The translations under genes were made by a program, and so were the position numbers. From Burkholderiales bacterium (lineage in GTDB: Bacteria > Pseudomonadota > Gammaproteobacteria > Burkholderiales > Burkholderiaceae_C), in NCBI GenBank assembly GCA_947448105.1, contig CANFNE010000109.1, positions 1 to 8,061 on the forward strand: 8,061 bases of DNA. The letters are read 5' to 3'. Positions 1 through 6,316 of this stretch are shown here, in pieces. A model generated the notes under the pieces. It saw only the letters and a list, made by a program, of their open reading frames with translations. It was not told the DNA's origin and ran no database searches. The stretch's first letter is position 1; each line of letters begins with the position of its first letter.

Positions 1-2
1 CG

Positions 3-914
3 TGGCCCGGCAAGCCGGTCAAAATTGTGGTGCCTTTTGCGCCCGGCGGCACCACCGACATCTTGGCCCGCGCCGTGGCGCCCGAGCTGGCAAAAGCCTT
101 TGGCCAGGCGTTTGTTATTGAAAACCGGGCCGGGGCGGGCGGCAACATTGGCGCCGAGCAGGTGGCCAAGTCAGCGCCCGACGGCTACACGCTGCTCATG
201 GGCACCGTGGGCACCCACGGCATCAACAAGTCGCTGTTTGCCAAACTGGCCTACGACCCGCAGAAAGACTTTGCACCTATCACCCTGGTAGCCGGTGTGC
301 CCAATGTGATGGTGATGAACACTGAGCGGGCCAAGGCTTTGTCCATCAATACGGTGCCCGACTTTATTGCCTACGCGCGCAAACACCCGGGCGAGCTGAA
401 CATGGCGTCCAGCGGCAGCGGCACGTCCATCCACCTGGCGGGCGAGTTGTTCAAGACGTCTACCGGCATTTACATGACGCACATTCCCTACGGCGGCTCG
501 GCGCCCGCACTTTTGGGCTTGGTGTCGGGCCAGGTGGATGTGATGTTTGACAACCTGCCCTCGGCCATTGCGCTGATCAAGGCGGGCAAGCTCAAGGCCT
601 TTGCCGTGACCAGCGCCCAGCGCTCGGGCGCCATGCCCGAACTGCCCACGGTTGCTGAGGCCGCGCCACTCAAAGGCTTTGACGCCACCAGCTGGTTTGG
701 CCTGCTCGCGCCCGCGGGCACGCCACAGGCGGTGGTCAACCGCCTGCAGCAAGAAACCGCCAAGGCGCTCAACTCGCCCGAGATCAAGGAAAAGCTGCTG
801 GCCCAGGGCGCCATTCCCAGCGGCAACAGCCCGCAAGAATTTGCCGCGCTGATTGACGCAGAGATCAAAAAATGGGCGGTGGTCGTCAAGGCCTCTGGCG
901 CCCGCGTGGACTAA
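3..914 (+). CDS. Bug/TctC-family tripartite tricarboxylate transporter solute-binding protein, 5' partial
   Basis: This is a periplasmic substrate-binding protein of the TTT (Bug) family, which captures carboxylates or similar small solutes for a TctAB-type membrane carrier. The reading frame is open to the left edge. The first visible residues, WPGKPVKIVVPFAPGGTTD, are the typical mature N-terminus of the family, so only the signal peptide and about 20-25 residues appear to be missing. The GTG at 27 lies inside the first beta strand and is not the real start. Family signatures follow in order: ENRAGAGGN near visible residue 40, PDGYTLL near 59, HIPYGG near 160, then VDVMFDN, PELPTVAEA and WFGLLAPAGTP toward the C-terminus. 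303 residues are visible, against about 320-330 for a full family member. No TctA or TctB gene is in the window. Bug proteins are often orphans present in many copies in Burkholderiales. The ligand cannot be deduced. The next gene starts 33 bases downstream on the same strand. Confidence 0.93.
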   Translation, partial: WPGKPVKIVVPFAPGGTTDILARAVAPELAKAFGQAFVIENRAGAGGNIGAEQVAKSAPDGYTLLMGTVGTHGINKSLFAKLAYDPQKDFAPITLVAGVPNVMVMNTERAKALSINTVPDFIAYARKHPGELNMASSGSGTSIHLAGELFKTSTGIYMTHIPYGGSAPALLGLVSGQVDVMFDNLPSAIALIKAGKLKAFAVTSAQRSGAMPELPTVAEAAPLKGFDATSWFGLLAPAGTPQAVVNRLQQETAKALNSPEIKEKLLAQGAIPSGNSPQEFAALIDAEIKKWAVVVKASGARVD

Positions 915-947
915 TCCGCGCACCAGGCCGGACCACACCCCTCTTTC

Positions 948-1904
948 ATGCAGGCTTTTTACAGCGACAACTTCGTCCTCCCCTTGCCGCCGGGCCACCG
1001 GTTTCCGATGGCCAAGTACCAGTTGCTGCGCGACGCCTTGGCGGCCCAAATGCCCCAGGTAGAGTTTGTGCAGGCGCCTGCTGCCATAGACGCCGAGCTC
1101 GCCTGTGCCCACCACCCAAGCTACATCGCCGCCATAGCCGACGGCTCGGTGGACGCCAAAATCTTGCGCGACATTGGTTTTCCGTGGAGCCCGGCCATGG
1201 CTGAGCGGGCGCGCCGCTCGGTGGGTGGCACCCTGGCAGCGGCACGTGCGGCCCTGACGCAAGGCGTGTCCGCCAACCTGGCCGGGGGCACGCACCACGC
1301 TTATGCGGACCGGGGCGGCGGCTTTTGTGTGTTCAACGACCTGGCCGTGACAGCCCGCGTGCTGCAAGCCGAATGGGGCCGCGTGCGCCCGCCGCCAGGC
1401 CAGCGCCGCTTGCCCTTGAACGTGGCCATCATTGACCTGGACGTGCACCAGGGTAACGGCACGGCGCGCATTTTTGCCAACGACGAATCGGTGTTCACGC
1501 TCTCCATGCACGGCGAGAAAAACTTTCCCTTTGCCAAAGAGCGCAGTGACCTGGACGTGGCCTTGCCCGACGGATGCACCGACGACGCCTACCTGGCCGC
1601 GCTCGAACACGCCTTGCAAACCCTGCAAGACCGCTTCGATGCAGACTTTGTGTTGTACCTGGCCGGCGCCGATCCGCACGAGGGTGACCGCCTGGGTCGC
1701 CTCAAACTCAGCTTTGACGGCCTGCAAGCCCGCGACCGGCGGGTGTTTGACTGGTGCTTTGCGCGCAAGATCCCACTGGCCTTTGCCATGGGCGGCGGCT
1801 ACGGCCACGACATTGCGCACACCGTGCAAGTGCAAGTCAACACCTACCGTGTGGCGCTGGAGTATTGGCGGCACTGGCAGCGCCAGGCGCTGCCTCTTGG
1901 TTGA
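948..1904 (+). CDS. Histone deacetylase superfamily protein, class IV (HDAC11)-like zinc deacylase
   Basis: This 318-residue protein is a zinc amidohydrolase of the arginase/deacetylase fold, which removes acetyl or longer acyl groups from lysine or polyamine amines, presumably in the cytosol. The active site looks complete: the paired histidines in GGTHHA (H116, H117), zinc ligands D165 and H167 in DLDVHQGNG, D242 in AGADPHEGD, and the transition-state tyrosine Y285 in GGGYG. The motifs DRGGGFC (121-127), DVHQGNG and EGDRLG (245-250) resemble class IV (HDAC11-type) enzymes more than the AcuC or acetylpolyamine amidohydrolase groups. That subclass call is from memory of motifs, not an alignment. 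ATG 948 is the first start in the frame after the previous gene. It has no Shine-Dalgarno sequence and follows a pyrimidine-rich stretch. eutB starts 47 bases downstream on the same strand, so cotranscription is possible. The substrate is unknown. Confidence 0.92.
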   Translation: MQAFYSDNFVLPLPPGHRFPMAKYQLLRDALAAQMPQVEFVQAPAAIDAELACAHHPSYIAAIADGSVDAKILRDIGFPWSPAMAERARRSVGGTLAAARAALTQGVSANLAGGTHHAYADRGGGFCVFNDLAVTARVLQAEWGRVRPPPGQRRLPLNVAIIDLDVHQGNGTARIFANDESVFTLSMHGEKNFPFAKERSDLDVALPDGCTDDAYLAALEHALQTLQDRFDADFVLYLAGADPHEGDRLGRLKLSFDGLQARDRRVFDWCFARKIPLAFAMGGGYGHDIAHTVQVQVNTYRVALEYWRHWQRQALPLG

Positions 1905-1951
1905 CAATGCGGCTGCCCGCTTGACGGCGTTTTGAACTCCCTCCCATTGCC

Positions 1952-3364
1952 ATGGCCTATTCCCACACCATTGCCAGCCAGCGCTACGTGTTTGCCGACC
2001 TGCGCACCCTGATGGCGCGGGCCACCCCGGCGCGCTCGGGCGACCAGCTCAGCGGCGTAGCGGCCCAATCGATGCAAGAGCGCTTGGCTGCCCAAATGGC
2101 GCTGGCCGCGCTGCCGCTCAAAACCTTTTTGAACGAATGCGTGGTGTCCTACGAAGAGGACGAAGTCACCCGCCTGATTTTGGACACGCACCATGCCGCC
2201 GCCTTTGCCCCGGTGGCGCACCTCACGGTGGGCGACTTTCGCAACTGGCTGTTGGGCGACGCGGCCAATAGCACCACGCTAGCGGCCCTTGCGCCGGGCC
2301 TGACGCCCGAGATGGTGGCCGCAGTGAGCAAAATCTGCCGCCTGCAAGACCTGGTGCTGATTGCGCGCAAGTGCAGCGTGGTGACCCGCTTTCGCAGCAC
2401 CATCGGGCTGCCCGGGCGCCTAGCCACGCGCCTGCAGCCCAACCACCCCACCGACGACGCGGTGGGCATTGCCGCGAGCCTGCTCGACGGTTTGCTGCAC
2501 GGGTGCGGCGACGCGGTCATTGGCATCAACCCGGCCACCGACAACGTGGCGCAGGTGGTGCGGCTTTTGCACATGCTCGACGACGTCATCAGCGGCTACC
2601 GCATTCCCACGCAGTCATGCGTGCTGACCCACGTGACCAACACCTTGCAGACCATAGAACGCGGTGCGCCGGTAGACCTGGTGTTCCAGTCTGTGGGCGG
2701 CACCGAGGGCACCAACCGCAGCTTTGGGATTGACCTGGCGCTGTTGGGCGAAGCGCAGCAAGCGGCCTTGTCGATGCAGCGCGGCAGCGTGTTTGACGAC
2801 GGCCAGCGGGGCACAAACCTGATGTACTTTGAGACCGGCCAGGGCAGCGCCTTGTCGGCTGGGGCGCACCACGGCTGCGACCAGCAAACCATTGAGGCGC
2901 GGGCCTATGCGGTGGCGCGGGCCTTCAACCCCTTGCTGGTGAACACCGTGGTGGGCTTTATCGGGCCGGAGTATCTGTACAACGGCAAGCAAATCATCCG
3001 CGCCGGCGTAGAAGACCACTTTTGCGGCAAGCTGCTGGGCGTGCCCATGGGCTGCGACGTTTGTTACACCAACCACGCCGAGGCCGATTCGGACGACATG
3101 GACGCGCTGCTGACCCTGCTGGGCGCGGCGGGCTGCAACTTCATCATGGGCGTGCCGGGGGCGGACGACATCATGCTCAATTACCAAAGCACGTCCTTCC
3201 ACGACGCGCTGGTCATGCGCCAAACCCTGGGCCTGCGCGCCGCGCCCGAGTTTGAGGCCTGGCTGCAGCAAATGGAAATCTTTGAAGGCGGCACTGGCTC
3301 GCGCCTCTTGCCCGACATGCCCACGCGACTTGCCAATACTTTGAAGCGATTGGACGCGGCATGA
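1952..3364 (+). CDS. eutB: Ethanolamine ammonia-lyase, large (catalytic) subunit
   Basis: EutB is the catalytic subunit of the adenosylcobalamin-dependent lyase that converts ethanolamine to acetaldehyde and ammonia. At 470 residues it is slightly longer than the enteric enzyme (about 453). It is colinear with E. coli EutB as I recall it: R160 and Q162 in TRLQPN and N193 in GINPATD fall at the same numbers. A short insertion near 278-286 shifts the later substrate-site residues by 7, giving E294 in YFETGQGS and D369 in MGCD. Other conserved blocks are VNTVVGFIGPEYLYN (330-344), IIRAG.EDHF (348-357) and GADDIMLNYQS (403-413). The catalytic set looks intact. The C-terminus runs about 20 residues past the last conserved block. 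ATG 1952 lacks a Shine-Dalgarno sequence, and the frame has a stop at 1922 with no other usual start between. The stop overlaps the eutC start as ATGA, suggesting translational coupling and balanced subunit synthesis. Confidence 0.98.
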   Translation: MAYSHTIASQRYVFADLRTLMARATPARSGDQLSGVAAQSMQERLAAQMALAALPLKTFLNECVVSYEEDEVTRLILDTHHAAAFAPVAHLTVGDFRNWLLGDAANSTTLAALAPGLTPEMVAAVSKICRLQDLVLIARKCSVVTRFRSTIGLPGRLATRLQPNHPTDDAVGIAASLLDGLLHGCGDAVIGINPATDNVAQVVRLLHMLDDVISGYRIPTQSCVLTHVTNTLQTIERGAPVDLVFQSVGGTEGTNRSFGIDLALLGEAQQAALSMQRGSVFDDGQRGTNLMYFETGQGSALSAGAHHGCDQQTIEARAYAVARAFNPLLVNTVVGFIGPEYLYNGKQIIRAGVEDHFCGKLLGVPMGCDVCYTNHAEADSDDMDALLTLLGAAGCNFIMGVPGADDIMLNYQSTSFHDALVMRQTLGLRAAPEFEAWLQQMEIFEGGTGSRLLPDMPTRLANTLKRLDAA

Positions 3365-4275
3365 GCCAGCAGCCCGTCCCCGCCACCTTTACAACAGGCG
3401 GCCCTGCGACCGACAGTCCGGCGCCCGTAGTTCCTGCCCCGAATCCGCCCGCCTTGGTCACCCCCGCGCCCTGGAGCACGCTCAAGCGCTTTACCGACGC
3501 GCGCATTGCGCTGGGGCGTGCGGGCCACAGCCTGCCGACGGCGGCGCACCTGGACTTTCAGCTGGCCCACGCCCAGGCGCGTGACGCAGTGCATCTGCCC
3601 TTTGACGCCGCAGGCTTGGCCTTGGAGCTGGAGCTGGAGCGCGCGGGCCTGGCCACGCTGCGCCTGCACAGCGCGGCCGCCGACCGCAACACCTACTTGC
3701 AACGCCCGGACCTGGGCCGGCGCCTGAGCGCTCCTTCGCGGCAGGCTTTGGGCCAACACATGGACCAGGCCCGACCCCTTGTGCCTTACGACCTGGCGGT
3801 GGTGGTGGCGGACGGTTTGTCCGCGCTGGCGGTGCACCAGAACGCAGTGCCATTCATCGCTGCGCTGCGCGAGCGGCTTGCCTTGGATGCCCAAGCGCCC
3901 TGGCACCTGGCGCCTGTGGCCCTGGTGGAACAGGGCCGTGTGGCCGCTGGCGACGAGGTGGGCCAGGCGCTGGGCGCAGGAGCGGTGGTGGTGCTCATTG
4001 GCGAGCGGCCGGGCCTGAGCTCGCCCGACAGCATGGGCATTTACCTGAGCTGGGCGCCGCAAGTAGGCCTGACAGACGCGCAGCGCAACTGCATTTCCAA
4101 CGTGCGCCCGGCTGGGCTGGGCGTGGAAGCCGCCGCCGAGAAGTTGCATTACCTGCTCAGACGTGCCCGTAGCTTGGGCCTGACAGGGGTCGCCTTGAAA
4201 GACGATTCAGCGCTGGGTGACCCCGGCCTCGCAGCCCGTGGTGCACCGCAACTGGGGCTTGACGTCTGGAAGTGA
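3361..4275 (+). CDS. eutC: Ethanolamine ammonia-lyase, small subunit
   Basis: EutC pairs with EutB and supplies part of the adenosylcobalamin-binding surface of the lyase. The 304-residue length is close to the E. coli protein (295). Conserved segments are GRAG (52-55), RPDLGRRL (115-122), ADGLSA (150-155), the GERPG block (214-218) with downstream SPDS (221-224), and RNCISN (242-247). The first 40 residues are a low-complexity Pro/Ala/Thr-rich stretch. They do not look like the short amphipathic helix that sends enteric EutC into microcompartments, which fits the absence of shell genes here. The C-terminus extends about 20 residues beyond GVALKDD, where related proteins usually end. This may reflect loss of an ancestral stop and is probably harmless. 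The start ATG overlaps the eutB stop by four bases, and a GGA lies a few bases upstream in the eutB coding end. No eutA reactivase is visible. Confidence 0.97.
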   Translation: MSQQPVPATFTTGGPATDSPAPVVPAPNPPALVTPAPWSTLKRFTDARIALGRAGHSLPTAAHLDFQLAHAQARDAVHLPFDAAGLALELELERAGLATLRLHSAAADRNTYLQRPDLGRRLSAPSRQALGQHMDQARPLVPYDLAVVVADGLSALAVHQNAVPFIAALRERLALDAQAPWHLAPVALVEQGRVAAGDEVGQALGAGAVVVLIGERPGLSSPDSMGIYLSWAPQVGLTDAQRNCISNVRPAGLGVEAAAEKLHYLLRRARSLGLTGVALKDDSALGDPGLAARGAPQLGLDVWK

Positions 4276-4317
4276 TGGTGCGCCTGCAGAGGCAGCAGTC
4301 CGAGCGGGGCGAGATGT

Positions 4318-4323
4318 TAAAGT
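4318..4323 (+). promoter_or_regulatory. Possible -10 element (TAAAGT) upstream of the small charged protein gene
   Basis: TAAAGT matches the TATAAT consensus at 4 of 6 positions. It sits about 25 bases before the proposed TTG start, which would give a leader of roughly 18 bases containing GAAAG (4338-4342) as a weak ribosome-binding site. There is no recognisable -35 box at 16-18 bases upstream. The main support is the same GTTAAAGT-N14-GAAAG layout before ybbA. This is an inference, and the gene could instead be read through from eutBC. Confidence 0.3.
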
Positions 4324-4348
4324 CGCCTGCAACAAACGAAAGCACACC

Positions 4349-4543
4349 TTGGCAACTCCCAACTACGGTTACGAAAAGCGTCAAAAAGAACTGGCCAAGA
4401 AGCGCAAGAAAGAAGACAAGCTCAAAAGCAAGAGCGAGCGCAAAGGCCCCGGTGAAGATGACACTGCGGTGGACGCGAACCAAGTCCCGTCCGAGCATGA
4501 CGCGGGCCAGCCCCTCCCCGGCGCCGACAGTCCCAGCACTTAA
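4349..4543 (+). CDS. Small highly charged conserved hypothetical protein (64 aa), probable TTG start
   Basis: I do not know a function for this protein. From a TTG at 4349 it encodes 64 residues in two parts: a strongly basic, probably helical segment (NYGYEKRQKELAKKRKKEDK, then KSKSERK) and an acidic, Pro/Ser-containing tail. I recall similar short proteins beginning M-A-T-P-N-Y-x-(Y/F)-EKRQ(K/R)ELAKK as conserved hypotheticals in beta- and gammaproteobacteria, so the residues after the TTG (ATPNYGYEKRQKE) look like the true N-terminus. The frame is also open back to an ATG at 4217, but that would add 44 residues overlapping the eutC end, which look like out-of-frame eutC sequence. GAAAG lies 6 bases before the TTG. 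It follows eutC by 73 bases and converges on mnmH. The charge pattern would suit an RNA- or ribosome-associated protein, but that is only a guess. Confidence 0.72.
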   Translation: MATPNYGYEKRQKELAKKRKKEDKLKSKSERKGPGEDDTAVDANQVPSEHDAGQPLPGADSPST

Positions 4544-4574
4544 GGCCGGACTGCAGGGCTCATTCCCCGCGTCC

Positions 4575-4591
4575 ACTGCTCGGCAGTTTTT
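4575..4591 (+). terminator. Short intrinsic terminator candidate after the small charged gene
   Basis: ACTGC and GCAGT form a perfect 5-bp stem around a TCG loop, followed directly by a T-rich run (TTTTTCTTT). It lies 31 bases past the stop of the small charged gene and before the convergent mnmH 3' end. The stem is short and only moderately GC-rich, so it may be a weak terminator. It is oriented for the plus-strand eutBC/small-gene transcript. Confidence 0.4.
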
Positions 4592-4619
4592 CTTTCCCCC
4601 TGAATTCCACAGAACAGCG

Positions 4620-5675
4620 CTAACGGCCGTGTAGCGACACGGCCACTGCCTGCATGCTTGCCGACGAACGATCAACCGGCACCAGCGTGCGGGCCTGCGC
4701 ATACTGCACAAAGTTGCGCTGCATGGACTGCAAGTACACCGGGTCGTAATGGGCGGTCAGCAGTTCTTCCACGACCGGGCGCAGATTGCCCTGGCGCACC
4801 GCGTCCTTCCAGCCTTCGATAACCACTTTGCCGCGCTGGGCGGTGAGCGCGTCCAGGCGCTTGCAAAACTGCTCCGGGTTGGCGGTGAAATAGGCGTAAT
4901 CCTCCAGCAGCAGTTCAACACGTTGCTCCATGGAAAGTTCCAGCACGTGGCAAGGGCTTTGGCGCATGGCGTCCACCAGGGCCGGGTGAATGGACACATT
5001 GCCTACTTTTTTGCTTTCGCTTTCCACAAACACCACACGCTGCGGGTCATAGCCGCGCAACTGTTCCCACACCAAAGTGTCAAAACGCTTTTGCGTGGGT
5101 TGCGCAATGCCGGGCAGGGCACCCAGCACTGAGCTGCGGTGGCGTGCCAGCTCTTCCAAGTCCAGCACCTGGGCCCCCGCGCTGCGCAAGGCCTGCAAGA
5201 GCCGCGTCTTGCCCGAGCCGGTGGTGCCACAAACCACCTCAAACTGCAGCCGCGCCGCGCACGCTTCGATGTCGAGCAGCATGGCCGCGCGAAAAGCCTT
5301 GTAGCCGCCCTCCACCAGCGTCATGCGAAAACCGATCTGGTCAAGCACCAGCGACAAAGAGCCGCTGCGCTTGCCGCCACGCCAGCAATAGGCCAGTGGC
5401 GCCCAATCGCGGGGCTTGTCCAGCACATGGGCTTCGATATGGGTCGAGATATTGCGCGCCGCTAGCGCCGCGCCGCGTTTTTTGGCCTCAAACGCGTTGA
5501 CCTGCTTGTACAGCGTGCCAATGCTTTTGCGCTCTTCGTCGTGCAGCGTGGGCCAGTTCACGGCGCCGGGCAGGTGGTCTTCGGCGTATTCGCCTTCGCT
5601 GCGGGCGTCAATCACGGTGTCAAATTGGTCAAAGCGGGCGATCACCTCGCTCGCACTCAGCAGGGTCAGGCTCAT
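4620..5675 (-). CDS. mnmH: tRNA 2-selenouridine synthase (E. coli YbbB/SelU)
   Basis: MnmH replaces the sulfur of 2-thiouridine at the tRNA wobble position 34 with selenium, using selenophosphate and passing through a geranylated intermediate. The 351 residues show both expected domains. The N-terminal rhodanese domain (about 1-130) has VIDARSEGEYAEDHLPGAVN (21-40) and the catalytic C97 in YCWRGGKRSG, the same number as in E. coli. A P-loop domain follows with Walker A GTTGSGKT (150-157). Further conserved segments are FVESESKKVGN (216-226), IEGWK (286-290) and HYDPVY (309-314). The ATG overlaps the tesA stop as ATGA on the minus strand, implying translational coupling in a tesA-mnmH operon. 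E. coli also has ybbB close to tesA/ybbA. Selenophosphate requires SelD, which is not in this window. No defect is visible. Confidence 0.97.
   Translation of the reverse strand: MSLTLLSASEVIARFDQFDTVIDARSEGEYAEDHLPGAVNWPTLHDEERKSIGTLYKQVNAFEAKKRGAALAARNISTHIEAHVLDKPRDWAPLAYCWRGGKRSGSLSLVLDQIGFRMTLVEGGYKAFRAAMLLDIEACAARLQFEVVCGTTGSGKTRLLQALRSAGAQVLDLEELARHRSSVLGALPGIAQPTQKRFDTLVWEQLRGYDPQRVVFVESESKKVGNVSIHPALVDAMRQSPCHVLELSMEQRVELLLEDYAYFTANPEQFCKRLDALTAQRGKVVIEGWKDAVRQGNLRPVVEELLTAHYDPVYLQSMQRNFVQYAQARTLVPVDRSSASMQAVAVSLHGR
4625..4644. repeat. Perfect inverted repeat (8-bp stem, 4-base loop) at the 3' end of mnmH
   Basis: GGCCGTGT and ACACGGCC pair perfectly around a 4-base loop (AGCG on the plus strand, CGCT on the minus strand). 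The repeat encodes the last codons of mnmH and ends two bases before its stop codon. There is no T run after it on either strand, so it is not a classical intrinsic terminator. It could stabilise the 3' end of the mnmH transcript or pause polymerase at the convergent junction. The structure is directly visible, and its role is inferred. Confidence 0.6.
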
Positions 5676-6316
5676 GCAATCATTTTCAAAAGGGTGGGCC
5701 AGACGTTGTCGAGCAGGGTGGGGTGGGCGGCTTCTAGGGGGTGAATGCGGTCGCTTTGGAACAGGCTGTCTGCCTGTGGCACATCGGCCACGCCCTTGAG
5801 GAAAAAAGGAACCAGGGCGACGCCTTTGGCTTTGGCCGCGCTGGCGTACAGGGCGGCAAACTGGGCGCTGTAGTCGGGGCCGTAGTTGGGCGGCACTTGC
5901 ATGCCCAGCAGCAGCACTTTGGACTGCACGCCCAGGCAGGCGCGCACCATGGCTTGCAGATTGTCCTGGCTGGTTGTGAGCGGCAGGCCGCGCAGCGCGT
6001 CGTTGCCACCGAGCTCGATCACCACCAGTTGCGGCTGGTGCTGCGCCAGCAGCGCGGGCAGGCGCGAGCGCCCGCCCGACGTGGTGTCGCCGCTGATGCT
6101 GGCATTGACCACCGCGATGCGCTTGCCCTGCTGGTGCAATCGCTGCTCCAAGAGTGCCACCCAGCCGCTGCCGCGTTTGAGGCCGTACTCGGCACTGAGC
6201 GAGTCGCCCACCACCAAAATCGGGCCTGGCGGCTTGGCCCTGGCGTCCAAAGCCGTAGCCAGCGTCAGGGCGCAGGTGGCTGCGTTAAAGTGTCTGCGAT
6301 TCAAAGAAAGTCCCAT
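5672..6316 (-). CDS. tesA: SGNH/GDSL-family esterase (acyl-CoA thioesterase I / lysophospholipase / arylesterase)
   Basis: This is a periplasmic serine hydrolase of the SGNH family, acting on short acyl esters, thioesters or lysophospholipids. The 214 residues begin with a signal peptide. RRHF (7-10) is followed by a hydrophobic stretch and a likely ARA/K cleavage after residue 27. The twin arginines make Tat export possible, but Sec is equally plausible. All four family blocks are present: GDSLS with nucleophile S39, the block II glycine in SISGDTTSGG (73-82), GGND (103-106), and D189/H192 in SDRIHP. The start is uncertain. ATG 6316 shares bases with the ybbA ATG and has no good ribosome site. 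A TTG at 6304 has GGGA six bases upstream and would give the typical N-terminus MNRRHF. The frame is open further upstream to 6532, but that sequence is antisense to the ybbA P-loop and has no esterase features. The stop overlaps the mnmH start. Confidence 0.95.
   Translation of the reverse strand: MGLSLNRRHFNAATCALTLATALDARAKPPGPILVVGDSLSAEYGLKRGSGWVALLEQRLHQQGKRIAVVNASISGDTTSGGRSRLPALLAQHQPQLVVIELGGNDALRGLPLTTSQDNLQAMVRACLGVQSKVLLLGMQVPPNYGPDYSAQFAALYASAAKAKGVALVPFFLKGVADVPQADSLFQSDRIHPLEAAHPTLLDNVWPTLLKMIA
6286..6291 (+). promoter_or_regulatory. Possible -10 element (TAAAGT) for ybbA, inside the tesA coding start
   Basis: TAAAGT, within GTTAAAGT, lies 23 bases before the ybbA ATG. GAAAG (6306-6310) four bases before the ATG could serve as a weak ribosome-binding site. 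The same motif pair at the same 14-base spacing precedes the small charged gene. A -35 box is not clear (GCGTCA at 18 bases upstream is poor). If real, this promoter lies inside the tesA signal-peptide codons on the opposite strand. Confidence 0.33.

Noticed and set aside
1901..1906. Perfect TTGACA -35 hexamer overlapping the deacylase stop codon, upstream of eutB
   Set aside because: No -10-like hexamer occurs 16-18 bases downstream (the region is ACGGCG-like), so a promoter is not supported by sequence alone.
171..1907. Long minus-strand open frame of 578 codons opposite the binding protein and deacylase genes
   Set aside because: The plus-strand genes here are clear family members. High GC with strong codon bias often leaves long open antisense frames. 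The translation is rich in His, Arg, Gln and Val, with no recognisable domain.
3181..4149. Minus-strand open frame of 322 codons opposite the eutB end and eutC
   Set aside because: It is a shadow of eutB/eutC with low-complexity composition and no family motifs.
5886..6314. Upstream extension of the ybbA frame (143 extra codons)
   Set aside because: This stretch is antisense to tesA, and ABC-ATPase similarity begins only at ATG 6315.
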